Shown here in pieces: positions 32,458-43,568 of a stretch of 64,000 nucleotides of DNA. This DNA comes from Selaginella moellendorffii (taxonomy: Eukaryota > Streptophyta > Lycopodiopsida > Selaginellales > Selaginellaceae), in NCBI RefSeq assembly GCF_000143415.4, contig NW_003314349.1, positions 750,214 to 814,213 of the forward strand, in the 5' to 3' direction. The translations under genes were made by a program, and so were the position numbers. Each line of letters begins with the position of its first letter. Within the stretch, counting starts at the first letter, position 1. The notes under the pieces are model-generated. The model was given only the letters and a program-made list of their open reading frames with translations. It was not told the origin of the DNA and made no database searches.

Positions 32458-35400
32458 TTCCTTTTTTTTTTTTCTCACCTCCCCTGTTCTTGGCAGCTCG
32501 GCTCTCCTCGGATCGATGCTCCGGGCGCGATCGGCGATGATGGGCGATCGATTCGACGCCGCAGAAGCCGACCCAGGTGCTCAAAATCGCGACTTGCGTG
32601 GTTGCGCCGCGGATCTTCCAGGAGATGATGATCCCGCCTGGAAGAAGATAGGGAAATCTTTCAATCGCAGCAGCAGCATCTTGTACTCCTGCTGCTGCTT
32701 CGCTTGACGACCTACCTCAGCTCCCGAATTGATCAGAGCCCAGCATTAATTGGGCTCGCAAACCAGGAGAAAAAGAAGAAAAATTTCTGGCAAGACAAAA
32801 CTAGGTGGCAAAAAAAAAGAGAGAGAGAGAGAATCCTCTGCTCGGCTCTGTGCCTGCTTGCTCTGTGTCGCTCGCGAATTGAAGGAGATGGATATGTCGA
32901 TATATCGATTTCGCGGGTAATCAATGATAAATCATTTAAGTGCAGCACAGCGCAGCCACCACTTCACCTTTTTCTTTGGCCTCCTTTCTCGGCTCTGCCA
33001 GTGCACTGAAACCCTCACTCTCCTTTTCGTGCCTTTGCGCTTGCTTTGCTTTGACGGTGGTAGCGGTGGATTTCAATGAGCAAAGCGATGGCTCCGCTCG
33101 TAGAGCAGCGTGCGCAGCTTTGGATGATCAATGCAATGCAGGAGGAAAGAGGAGAATTTGGAGTGGCACAAGATCGATCGATGGAGCGCCTTTTCTTGCT
33201 TTTCGGTTTGATGATCCTGGATGAATCCCTGCCGCTTTGGTTGGCTTGCGGTGAAATCCTTTCTTGGCTGCTACTCTACTGCTTGCTGCTGGCTCTGGAT
33301 GGATGGACCAGTGGCTCTCTCTAGAAGGAAGGCGAGATCAAGTTAGGTGGAGAGAAGGATCGATCGAAACTCTACTAAAAGGATTGTTTTTTATGTTTCG
33401 CTTGGGCGAATGATCCTCCTCCTGGTAACAACACACAAGAAGAGTATGACGAAAGTGAGGAAACCAAGTAAAATATAGAAACTAAAGAAGAATGGGGATG
33501 GATGAAATTTTATATCCTACAAGAGTGGATTCGATCGACACCCCCCAAAAATGCCGGAAAAAGAAGGCGGCAAGAGGAAAAAAAGAGGAGGGATTAACAA
33601 AAAATAAAAGAGAACACCCCGTGAAAAGATCGAAACCACCAACTTGGGAGCGATTCGATCGCTGCTGCAAGCTCTACATGCATTCGATCTCGATTCTCGA
33701 TCGATCGGCAACTCACAAGAAAAAAACAATCTTACCTCGATCGCTTGCCAGCGAGTTGAGCAGTTTTAAGATCACTTCCCTTGCATGGAAATTTGAGTTC
33801 TTCACGGATCAAAAGCAATGCATGGGTTGCTGTTTATAGGGAGATCATGAAATACAATACGTGTAAGCATACGACTAGAGTAAGCTCTATGGCGTGTTTT
33901 TTATTTTATGTTTTTTGGTTTCTCATACAGGTTTTTGGTATTGGCGCAAGTCAGTGGCGAAACGAAAGACAAAGACAAGAGCGTGTGTACAAAATGCCCC
34001 CACAGTGTAGGTACATACATGAGCGTTAGCTTCTTCTTTTCTTCTTCCAGACTTTCCACAATGGCGTCCATGCATTGTGGATGAACTTGGCAGGACAATT
34101 CTTCCAAGTCTTAACACTTGAAAGAAAGATTAAGCCAAAAGTTTCGATCAGTCGGTCGTCGTCGTCGTTCTAGAAAGGAATCCACCATTAAGTTTTAACT
34201 ATATCATATGTGGTTCTTACTGCCCGTGTATCGGATGGCGGCTGGTCACCAAAAACTTAGATCCAAACGAAGATTGGCCCCCCCAGTTACCCTTGATCTC
34301 TTGTCCTCCACGATGAATTCAATCGACCCAGGGAAAAAGAAAGAGGACCACATCGACAGTGATCTCGTCCGTACAAGCCCAGGAAGATCTCGAGCAAGAA
34401 CAGCATAGTGGAGGCTGTACAAGTGAAAAGTGTATAGGCTCAGGATAGATAGAGACGAGACATTCCTCACACTGGCCAGGGTTGTCAGGTAACTTACAAT
34501 TTTCTCTCATGAACAATGGTATTCCACTCCAACTTACAATGGATTGTTTTTTTGCTCGCGTTACTTCTTGTGTGTGGGATACGTAATGATCTTCTAGACT
34601 GTGGATCTTGTCGAGGACTATTAAGATTCTCACCACCTAAACACACCAAGTTTGTGTGGGATATCTCCTAGATTTTTTGTTTGCTATAAACTTTAGTCTC
34701 CAGCGACGCGTAGGTAGTCGCCAAAGAAATTCTGCGTGAACAAAGAATGGTTTTCAGTACAGTAGCCACACTTTTGCATGATTCAACCAACCTTTTCCTT
34801 TGGATGGATCATCGAGCAGCGAACGGACCAGATGAAACCATCTGTGCGAGATGACTTGCGATTGTGTCGCCTAGGCAGGGGTGCCAACTCAAGCAGCTGG
34901 GACATTGGGATCTAGCTGTGCTCACGCGATATAAATAATGGAACTCTTGCGATATTGGTGGTACCATTCCTCATTATTCTTTGGCAGATCTCTGGAAAGC
35001 GCTCAAACATACACAAGCAAATGAGAAACGAACCTTGCTTTTCTTTTCTGGAAGCCGATCGATCGAGAGCCCGCGACCAGAACTTTAGCGAGGTGGAGCA
35101 ACGGCCCTACAGCTCTAATGAGAGCTCCAGAGCTTCCATTGAAGCAAGCTTGGATCCGAGCTGACAAGTGTTTGGCTCCAGCGCAAGCAATCTTGGGTTC
35201 TCGCCTGGCAAAAGCGTTAGTGGAGTGGAAAGCTTGAAACTACAAGTATCATCACCAGTACCTGGCTCGTCAAAACGATCCTTCTCCTTTTCCTCACACG
35301 TAAGGGGTCATTGATAAGCATATGACTCCCAAAGTCCAGATCAACGTCCGTACACTGCTCAGCTTTTACGAGCTCTACGCGTCGAAAACTGCACAAAGCA

Positions 35401-35772
35401 AATCCAAACTTTAGCTCGGAAACTTACAAATCCTGGAAACAAATTTCTAGTCAGACCTTGTGAACACAAGGAACACCTGTCGACTTCTGCATAGAAAAGA
35501 GTCAGCAAAACCATTAAGATGTTAGAACAAAAACCTCCAGTGCTTGAGATCCCGCTGCGAGATTTTCTACAGCGCCCGAGATTAGTAGAAAGGATGTAAC
35601 AGAGAAAGAACTTTCAGAATTCATTGAATAGTACAAATGGCGCCATGAACATTCGTGCATTCACTTTGCACCCGCCAGCAGCAGCGTCACCGGGGAAAAA
35701 AAAAATTAAAAAGAAGCCGTACCTCGCGGTCAAAATTTTTTAGCCCCCACCCCCACGTCTATTGTTGCTTGC
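32458..35772. other. 3.3-kb intergenic region, no gene supported
   Basis: The first ~1.3 kb is probably RBOH leader and promoter, with several gatcgatcgat clusters (33170, 33355, 33530, 33655, 33700). Open frames up to about 115 codons on both strands are A- or S-rich and have no protein-like pattern or splice support. The right end near 35640-35772 is EMSY-like 3' UTR. Nothing else was recognised. Confidence 0.5.
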
Positions 35773-36774
35773 TCACCCGTCCTCGTGCCCGGGTTTACAC
35801 TCGGTATTCTCAGTGTTCTCAGTATTCACGTTTTCCTGGGACTGTGATTGCGGTTGAGTATCGGCCGTGCCCGGAACTGGATCCCTGTCCTCCGTTTTCT
35901 CCGAATCTACAACACAGAGTTACTCTCAATGAACAAGAAAAACTGAACTTACCATCTTCGTTGTCCTGTCCAGCTTGTTCCAAGGCTTCCAAAAGCTTCG
36001 TCTTGTATTCCTACAAGCATAAACTCCGTGTGAGTTTCTGAAACACATCCCAGAGCTCACGTACATATGCTGCCTTTTTCGCCCTGGCCAGCCGAGTTGC
36101 ATCCAGCTCCACCTCTAGCAGTCCCACCTGCATTACAAATATCAAAAAGCAAATGAAAAAGCAAAGTACAGCAAGTAGCTGGTACCTCATGTTGAAGGGC
36201 GTCTATTGTCAGTAGCTCGGGCTCCTCCGGTTTCAGAGCATCGACCCTTGACTTTTTTCCTTTCGGAAACCTCTTTAGCACACCGGTAGCGTTGCTCTGC
36301 AAGTCCGAAAGGATTTAATCAGTACACAGAAAACCCACCAGCAAAATGGAAAGCACACACCTTCCTCTTTTTACCCGTTTGTTCCTGGCCAGCTCTTCTA
36401 CAGTCCCTGTGGAACATTTATAAGCGCTCTCCACCTCAAAAAATTCTGATCGAAAATACCTGATTTGCATCACAGTTTTATCTTCGGGCATTCTACTCAG
36501 AAACTCTCGGTGGAGTTCGTCGGACACTCTGAGCTCTTTGCGCAGATCAGACATCAGCCTTTCTCTACCCTGCAAACAGAGAGAGAAAAAAAAATCAAAG
36601 CAAGTGAGACGAGCTAAACGCAAGTAGAATTCAGCGTACCCAAGAGAGGCCATCGGATTGAGCATTGAAAGCTCTCATCACAGCCTTGTAAGCCTCCTGC
36701 TCTAGCTCCTGGAGTTTCTTCATCTGGAGCTTCCTGCTATCGTACCTCCGAAGAACTCCCTTGCGAGGAGCCAT
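35773..36774 (-). CDS. ENT-domain (EMSY-like) protein without Tudor part
   Basis: Seven exons close in phase: 36774-36640, 36569-36460, 36406-36361, 36296-36186, 36127-36065, 36010-35953, 35906-35773, giving 218 aa. Residues about 15-85 form an ENT domain: LQELEQEAYKAVMRAFNAQS, then GRERLMSDLRKELRVSDELH and FLSRMPEDKTVMQI. ENT domains mediate dimerisation and chromatin contacts in EMSY and plant EMSY-LIKE nuclear proteins. A basic KRFPKGKKSR segment, a heptad-like helix (LLEVELDATRLARAKKAAYE) and a Glu/Gln/Thr-rich tail with short NTEN repeats follow. The Agenet/Tudor domain usual in EMSY-LIKE proteins is absent. An ENT-only chromatin or adaptor protein is inferred. Confidence 0.87.
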
Positions 36775-37509
36775 GTCATAATCGTCTGCGCGGGCAGTCC
36801 ACCGTTAGCGTGCGCTCGCTGGAAGGAGAGGAAGCTCTCTAAACCCTAAGCCCGAGAATTCGATCGCCACACACTAGGGCTTGCCGGAGACGCTACTGCC
36901 GCTGCCGCTCGCAATCGAACTCCCTAGCTGCTAGAGGAGGAGCGCGAGGAGAGATTGGGGATTGTCGCGAGAAGGACTTCTACGAGCTACGCGCCGGTAG
37001 GGCACTGGAATCTCACCTGCAGTGCCGCTGCGCTGATATTCCATGAAAATCTGCCCAGCGCCGAGCTCCTCAGCATGGTCGAGCCGATGAAAACCCGTCC
37101 AGCGCTCGCCTTTGTGTTCCTCCCTCCCACACAAAAAAAAAAGATTCTCTAGAGCATGTCTTCTATATATACATCCCAAGCCCTTAAGCCGCCACGTCAG
37201 CAGGAGTTCTAGGGTTCTTCCTAGAGATTGGGAGAAAATGCTCGTTCCCGCGATGGATTCTGGGGATTCCGCGATGGGTCGGCATCCAGAGGTTTGTCAC
37301 CGAGCTCCATAATCCTGGAATGTCGCTCTTTTGATCGCAGATGGAAGCTCGCCAACGCGATCGAGGACGAAGGCTTCCTTCCAGCGCCAACAAACGCGCG
37401 CTGCAAGAGCTGCCGGAGAATCTCACCGATTGAGGGATTCTTAGTGAGTATTTCTAGATCTTCCCCGCTACATTGTTGGATTTGATTGATTGTCTCCTCG
37501 ATATTGCAG
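36775..37509. other. Head-to-head gap with first PPR exon unresolved
   Basis: This holds the EMSY-like leader (-) and the upstream part of the large PPR gene (+). The PPR frame beginning at 37510 follows a clean acceptor (atattgcag), so a 5' exon is expected here. Candidates start at ATG 37238 or 37253. The obvious donor tta|gtgagt at 37444 gives the wrong phase (it would put TGA first), so I could not close the gene. An atatatata sequence (TATA-like) is at 37163. Confidence 0.45.
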
Positions 37510-40500
37510 TGAGCGCTTCCAAAAATGCCAGGAGAAATCTTCCCAGCCTTCTCGCTGCGCTCAAGTCGTGCGCGAGCTCCGGGGATGTCAAGCGCGTCAA
37601 GAGCATCCACGCAGACGCCATGGAAAGAGGTGAAGTGTCCAGCGTTTATGCAGCCAGCGCTTTGGTTAACGCATACGCCAAGTGTGGGAGCATGGCCGAC
37701 GCTCACAGTGTCTTTGACAGGATGCCTTGCCACAACGCCATTGCTCTCACGTCATTGATGCTGGGCCACGCCGAGGATGGAAATGGAGAGCTCGCGCTGG
37801 AGCTTTTCTCTCGCATGGAAGACGCTGGGTGTCCACCGGATGCTCGGACTCTCGTAGCCGCTACCAAAGCTTGCGGCCGCCTGGCTCTCAGGGAGGAGTT
37901 CACACATGTTGAGGGCAGGTTTGTGAGGGTGGCTTCGCTGGAAAGAGGGATTTCTCTGCACGATCAAGCTGCGAGGCTTGGTTTCGACTCGGACAGGTTC
38001 CTGGCAAGCAGCATGATCGAGATGTATGCGAAGTGTGGAAGCATGGAGGATGCTAAGCAGGTGTTTGACAAGCTGGATTCCCACGACGACGTGATACTCT
38101 GGAACGCGCTGATGCTTGGATACGCAGAGAATGGGGAAGGGGAGCTGGCTATGGATCTGTTCGAGCTCATGCGGACTAAAGGCTGCTCGCCGAATGCTCG
38201 GACTGTCGTTGCCGGTTGCAAAGCCTGCGCGGACATGGGATTGAAAGAAGAAGGAAAAGTGGTGCTGGATGGCAAGCTTGTGAGCTTGGAGTCCCTGGAG
38301 AAGAGTCTGGCTCTACATTCAGAGGCTGCAAAACGCGGATACGACTCGGACATTTTTGTGTCGAGCACTGTCATCGACATGTACGCGAAGTGTGGAAGCA
38401 TGCGAGACTCGCGTCTCGTCTTCGACAGGATGGTTGGTCACAACGTCGTGGCTTGGAACTCTTTGATCCTCGGCTATGCGGAAAACGGGGAACCCGAGCT
38501 TTCTTTGGAACTGTTTCGACACATGAGACCTCGAGGCTGTCTTCCCGACGCGTGCAGCTTCGTGGCTGCCACAAAGGCGTGCTCTTATTTGGCAGTAGCA
38601 GAAGAAGGCAAGCAGGTTGACGGAATGGTGGTGAAACTGGAGTCTTTAGAGAAGGGGATGGGAATTCACTTGAAAGCTGCGCAATCTGGCTACGATTTGG
38701 AGATAGTCGTCACCAACACTTTGCTGGATATGTACGCAAAGTGTGGGAGCCTGGTTGATTCTCGAAGAATTTTCGACAGGATGTGTTTTCACAGCGTTGT
38801 GTCCTGGAACGCGCTGTTGCTGGGATATGTCGAGAACAGGAAAGCAGAGCTCGCCTTGGAGATGTTTGAATGGATCAGTGAGGACGGCTGCCAACCAAAT
38901 GCCTCAACTTTGGTCGCTGCTCTGAAAGCTTGTACCACCTTTGCAGCCGACGAAGAAAAGAAGGAAATCCACGGACTGGTCGTCAAGTTACAGGCTTTAG
39001 AGAAGGGACTGGCCATTCACTCGCAGGCAGCAGAGATCGGTTGTGTCTCGGAGGCTTTCGTGGCGACCACACTCGTCGACATGTATGCCAAATGTGGGAG
39101 TTTGCTCGATTCCCGCAAAGTTTTCGACACGATCCGGGAGCACAGTGTGGTCTCGTGGAACGCGTTGATGCTTGGATACGCAGAAAACAGCGAGGGTGAT
39201 ACGGCTTTGGAGTTACTAGCGGAAATACTAGCAGCAAAGGTCTGTGCTCCAAACTCTTCGACATTTGTTGGAGCTCTCAAAGCGTGTGTTGATCTTGCAG
39301 CTAAAGAGGAGGGGACTGACGTGGAGGGGAAGCTTGTCAAGCTGGAATCTCTTGAGAAGGCTATGGAAGTCCATTTGCAAGCTGCGGGACACGGTTTTGA
39401 GAATGGAATTCTCTTCGCCAATGCTCTACTAGATACGTTCTCAAGGTGTGGAAGTTTGATGGACGCCCGGATAGTCTTTGACAAGATGCCACAGCGCAGT
39501 GTGGTATCATGGACTGCCTTGGTCATGGCATATGTCGACTGCGGAGAACCGAAGCTCGCTCTGGAAGTTTTCTCGTGCATGGAACCGGAGGGACTTCTAC
39601 CAAATGCGTACAGTTTTGCCGCTGCCATCAGGGCCTGCAGTGTATTGGGAGCAACAGAGGAAGCCAAGGAAGTGGAAGGCAGGATGGTGAAGGCTGAGTC
39701 GCTGGGAACAGGCGCAGCTTTGCACTCTCAAGCATTCAAGAGTGGCTACGACATGGACGTCAGTGTGGCGAACGCACTGGTGGACATGTACGTGAAGTGT
39801 GGGAGTTTGGCCGACGCTCGGAAAGTTTTTGATGGGATGACGCCTCAGGATCCCGTCTCTTGGAACGCTTTGATCCTGGGATATGTCACAAACGGGGAAG
39901 CAGAAGTGGCCTTGAGTATCTTCGAGACGAACAGCAGCTGCGTTCCAACCTCTCGAACGTTTTGTGCGGCACTCAAAGCTTGCAGCAGTCTAGCAGGGAA
40001 GACAGATGGGGATGGAAGGCTCGTGAAAGTAGAGGAGGCACTCGAGAAAGCCGTGGGGATTCACGCTCGGGCGGCCAGCTTTGAATTCGACTCGGACACT
40101 TTTCTAGCCAGCGCGCTCGTCAGCTTCTACGCCAAGTGTGGAAGTATCCGGGACGCCTGGAAAGTGTTCCAAAAGGTGCGCCTTCACGACGCGGTGTCCT
40201 GGACTGTGATGATACTCGGGCTCGCCGAAAGTGGTCAGGGGGAGCTTTCTCTGCAACTCTTCCATCGAATGCGAGCACAGGGATACAAAACCGACGCGCC
40301 AACTTTTGTGGCTGCTCTCAAAGCTAGCAGCAGCGTGGGAGCCTTGGAGCCTCTGAAGGGAATTCACGCAGATATCTCCAGGTGTGGACTCGAGGACGAT
40401 CCCGTTGTAGCGAACGGCGTTGTTGATGGCTATGGCAAAGCCGGGGACGCAGCGAAGGCACAGCAGGTCTTCGAGGCACTGGAGAAACCAGACGCGGTTG

Positions 40501-41018
40501 CCTGGACGTCCGTGATAGCAGCACACAGCCGCGACGGGGACACGCGAATGGTTTTCAAGCTCTTCGACGAGATGCAAGACGAAGGCTTGCAACCAGATGG
40601 GATCGCACTTCTTTGCGTGCTCACGGCGTGCAGCCATGCCGGGCTTGTCCACCACGCGAAGCGCTACTTCAAGGAGATGGAAGCGAAGTATGGAGTTCGT
40701 CCCGGGGCCGAGCATTACCACTGCATGGTGGACGCTCTCGGCCGTGCAAACGAGCTGGAGGAAGCGGTGGAGATGGTGGAAGCCATGCCTTGCGAGGCGA
40801 GTGGTGTTGCTTGGAGAACGGTGCTGGGCGCTTGCAAGAAGTGGAAGCATGCGGCGGTCGGGAGGCTTGCTTTCGATCGGCTGGTTGAAGTGGAGGCGAG
40901 GGACGAGGCGGGGTATTTGTTGATGGAGGCGATCTACGCGAGCAGTGGCATGAGGGAGGAGCAAGCTCAAGTCCAGGAGTTGAGAAGGAAGAACATACCA
41001 AAGAATATCCAGGTATAG
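37510..41018 (+). CDS. Large PLS-class PPR protein (5' exon unresolved)
   Basis: About 1,170 codons are open from the splice acceptor at 37509 to TAG 41016. The downstream exon begins within the first PPR-like segment (NLPSLLAALKSCASSGDVK) before any ATG, so an upstream exon is required. Repeats follow the P-L-S order with typical LVDMYAKCGSLxDARKVFD and VVSWNALMLGYAENG blocks, about nine PLS units. In seven units an extra ~14-17 residues (of the type EEGKxVxGKLVKLESLEK) sit between the helices of the P/L motif; the last unit lacks them. The end matches the E motif start (GVRPGAEHYHCMVDALGRA to GYLLMEAIYASSG) but stops at RRKNIPKNIQV, before E+ and DYW. Organelle RNA binding is the family role; the target is unknown. 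Confidence 0.88.
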
Positions 41019-41040
41019 ATAGAGCAAAAAATTTAAGGTT

Positions 41041-41107
41041 GGGGATGCCAGGAGTCGAACCCGGGAATTCTTTTCAGGCTTGAAAATTTGGAAACCACTA
41101 CACCCCC
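41041..41107 (-). ncRNA. tRNA-like sequence (Glu/Asp-related), 67 nt
   Basis: On the minus strand a 7-bp acceptor stem (GGGGGTG with CATCCCC, one G-T) and a complete T arm (CCGGG TTCGACT CCTGG) are present. GGTTCGACTCC is a perfect Pol III B box. A T6 run follows 9-14 nt downstream as a possible Pol III terminator. The lower half is reduced: the D arm is only TGG-TTT-CCA, and the anticodon arm TTTTC/GAAAA has a 6-nt loop. The 5' TGTAGTGG and CCCGGGTTCGA parts resemble tRNA-Glu/Asp with a small deletion. It is a tRNA pseudogene or SINE head rather than a working tRNA. It starts 22 bp past the PPR stop codon, antisense to that gene. Confidence 0.6.
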
Positions 41108-41259
41108 TTTAAGAGCTTGTGAAAGACAAGCGCTTTAGATTTCTTATATATGGCAAATATTAAAGAGAAAAATAAGAGGCCGCGAGAAATTTTAAAAAGA
41201 TGCCAGAATTATGCTATTTTGACACGTGGTCGTCTTCTATTTGCTGTTGGGAGAGGCTG

Positions 41260-42130
41260 TGAAGGTTTAAGCTCGGGAAGAAGAGCCCCTTGCTTGCTAG
41301 GTTATCGCATTCTCTGTATGCGCTCTTCGCCTCCAACAGCTAGGGCGTCGAAATCCATCACATTTGTGCGCGTCCGGGCCTCGCGCTCTTATAATCCGGC
41401 TTCCGGCCGCCAGCAGGTACTGTGATCGCGCTCGATCGATCCTTTCTCCGATGTCAAGCATTTCTAATCTTTCTACGGTTCTATGTTATAATCCCTTTGC
41501 CGGCAGCGCTGTAGTGGATCTGTTCCACAGAACGATGAGCCACGACTAGCCGCGCAACCTCTCGAGGAGTTTCCTGTACAATGCAAATTTCTTTCCTAGG
41601 ACTTATCTCGAAATCTGGCAATATTCTTTCACGCAGGGAAATGAGAGCCCAGCGCTCGAGCAACCGGTATGCTTTGACTCGATCTTCTTTTTAAAAGTCG
41701 TTAAAAGTTTCTTGTGCTAAATTCCAGGCCCCGCGAGCTCACGGCAAATTGGTACAAGCGTTGTTCTTGCCAAAAATGAGTCCGAGCGATATGTGTTTTG
41801 TAGCAAGGATTGGCGAGTATATGTTGCTGGGCCTTATCATCTCTGGTAGCCCTCTGTGCTTCTGCGTGCTCTCGACAGTCCAAGGAAAAGGTTCGTTCAC
41901 AGCTTTAGCTTACTTTGCTGATAGAAAGTTTTCTAATGCAGAATCTCCAAGACGACCAAGCTCACCAAGCTGACATTGATGACGACGACGCACTTGAATT
42001 GGTATGCTATTTTCCTAGTCCGGATCTTTAAGCTTTGAAATCGTGCTCAGGACATGCAGCCTCTCCGAGGGCTACCCTACATCGTGTCATGGTCGTTTAT
42101 CCAGAAACTGGTCAACAGCATGTTTAAGTT
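41260..42130 (+). pseudogene. WHGT-motif gene family, truncated copy A
   Basis: Exon-like pieces match copies B and C. One reads SSRQIGTSVVLAKNESERY and continues with YVFCSKDWRVYVAGPYHL (about 41730-41847). Another is the acidic exon NLQDDQAHQADIDDDDALEL (41942-42001). A third begins DMQPLRGLPYIVSWSFIQKL (about 42054). Homology stops after LVNS, where AT-rich DNA begins, so the 3' half with the WHGT motif is missing. Copy A also lacks the short exon-like segment (MEPGSGGDEEILEISAM) found in copy B. The function of the family is not established. Confidence 0.55.
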
Positions 42131-42438
42131 GAAAGTGTATAATTTATAAATACAAGATTAATCTTACCACATATCAACCATTACATGGTATAAAGTAAAA
42201 GTTTATAAACTACAAATATAAAATTAATCTAAATGAATAACAACTACTAGATTGTAAAATATTCTAGAATATCCAAGCATATTAAAATATATTTACTCTC
42301 TTAAAAATTTGCTTAAGCAAACAAAAAATTCAAAAGCAATTAGTTTAACTTTTTACCCTAAACCCTAAACTTCCATTTTCTTGGTTGTCATACTCTAAAC
42401 TTCAAACCCAAGACTAAGTGTAAACCCAAGGTTAAGTG

Positions 42439-43173
42439 TAAGCTTTTGAATTTGAACTTCCAAAGAGGCCACCAACTCAATACTATTCAAACTTAAAAAT
42501 ATTTAACCCCAAATATCTTAAGACCCTTAATCGATTGAAAAAAAAGGTGCACTTTTATTTATAAACTTTTTCCTTCTATATTTAAACTCCTATGAATTGT
42601 CTTTTAAATTATTCTTTTTGGTTGCTTATAATTTACCACCCTTCCTTACAAATTCATGCCCTCGTGAATTGAAGTTAAAAACTATAGCTTTCTCGAGAGC
42701 CCTACTCTCTTAACACTCTACCCCTCGAGTCGAGCCCAGCTAAACCTATTAAATATGAATTAACATGTGGTGTGATTCCTTTATTGAACCAATAAAGTCA
42801 AATTCAAGACTGCTCTAATATAAAATGTTAACTTTTGAATTTGGACTTCTCAAGAAGCCACCTAACTCAATACTATTCAAATCCAAAGACATTAAACCTC
42901 AATTTAGTACTATTCAAACCCAAGAACATTTAACCCCAACCCAATACTATTTAAACCCCCCAAGAACATTTAACCCCAACCCAATACTATTTAAACCCAA
43001 CAACATTTAACCCTAACCTAGTACTATTCAAACCTAAAGACGTTTAACCTTAAGTATCCCAAAACCCTTAATTGATTAAAAAAAGGGGTGTACTTTTATT
43101 CATGGATCTTTTCGGCCTTTAAGAAAAAACCTTTATAAACTTTTTGTTGAGTTGTTCTTTTTGGTTACTTACA
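42439..43173 (-). mobile_element. Decayed TRIM copy with expanded LTR
   Basis: An LTR relic at 42439-42630 (tgtaagct...gcttata), an internal part with a mutated primer site (gctctaatataaaa, about 42812) and a second LTR from 42826 to 43173 match the young TRIM. The second LTR holds extra tandem copies of the tactattcaaacccaa segment (about 42868-43040). Flanks are TTAAG and TTAAA, a 4/5 target duplication. Heavy C-to-T and G-to-A loss compared with the 3142 copy. Confidence 0.75.
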
Positions 43174-43568
43174 TTAAATTTCATTTTTTTGGGCTTTTGT
43201 CATTGTCATACCCTAAACTTCAAACCCAAGATTAAACTTTATATTCTTGAGCTTTTGTCATTGTCATAATTTATATATATGAATATTGATATCTTCAAAA
43301 AAATTAACTTGTGAAGGCATCAACACCTTTTTTTCACTTTCAGAGCTTCTAATGGATGATTTGGACTTGTTTGCTATTAGATGAAGTTGGTTGGCCTTCT
43401 TCTAAATAATAATACTACTTGTGTACTTACACCTCTTATTTATTTTTTGTGTGTTGTGTGTCCTTACTTACACCTATAGCATAACTACAAAGGCTAATTT
43501 ATTTTTATTAAAATGTATCCTTGAATAACATAAAATGAAACACTTTGAAGTATATGACCTTTTTATTA

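Larger units (their letters stand above)
40520..42769. repeat. Segmental duplication, copy 1 (2.25 kb)
   Basis: This is nearly identical to 44584-46877, at an offset of about 4,064 bp. It includes the last ~500 bp of the PPR gene, the tRNA-like sequence, most of the WHGT-gene 5' half and part of a decayed TRIM. Copy 1 lacks an ~85-bp segment present in copy 2 at about 45511-45600. Confidence 0.9.

Noticed and set aside
31396-32628. 410-codon plus-strand frame over RBOH exons
   Set aside because: Antisense to RBOH exons whose motifs and splice phases fit; the peptide is Arg/Ser-rich shadow sequence.
39017-39667. 216-codon minus frame within the PPR gene
   Set aside because: Shadow of PPR repeats; no start context or homology.
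40104-41027. 307-codon antisense frame opposite the large PPR gene
   Set aside because: It lies fully inside well-supported PPR coding sequence; high GC and repeat periodicity keep antisense frames open. No family pattern.
41041-41107. Functional tRNA gene
   Set aside because: D arm too short and anticodon loop only 6 nt, so it is listed as tRNA-like rather than tRNA.
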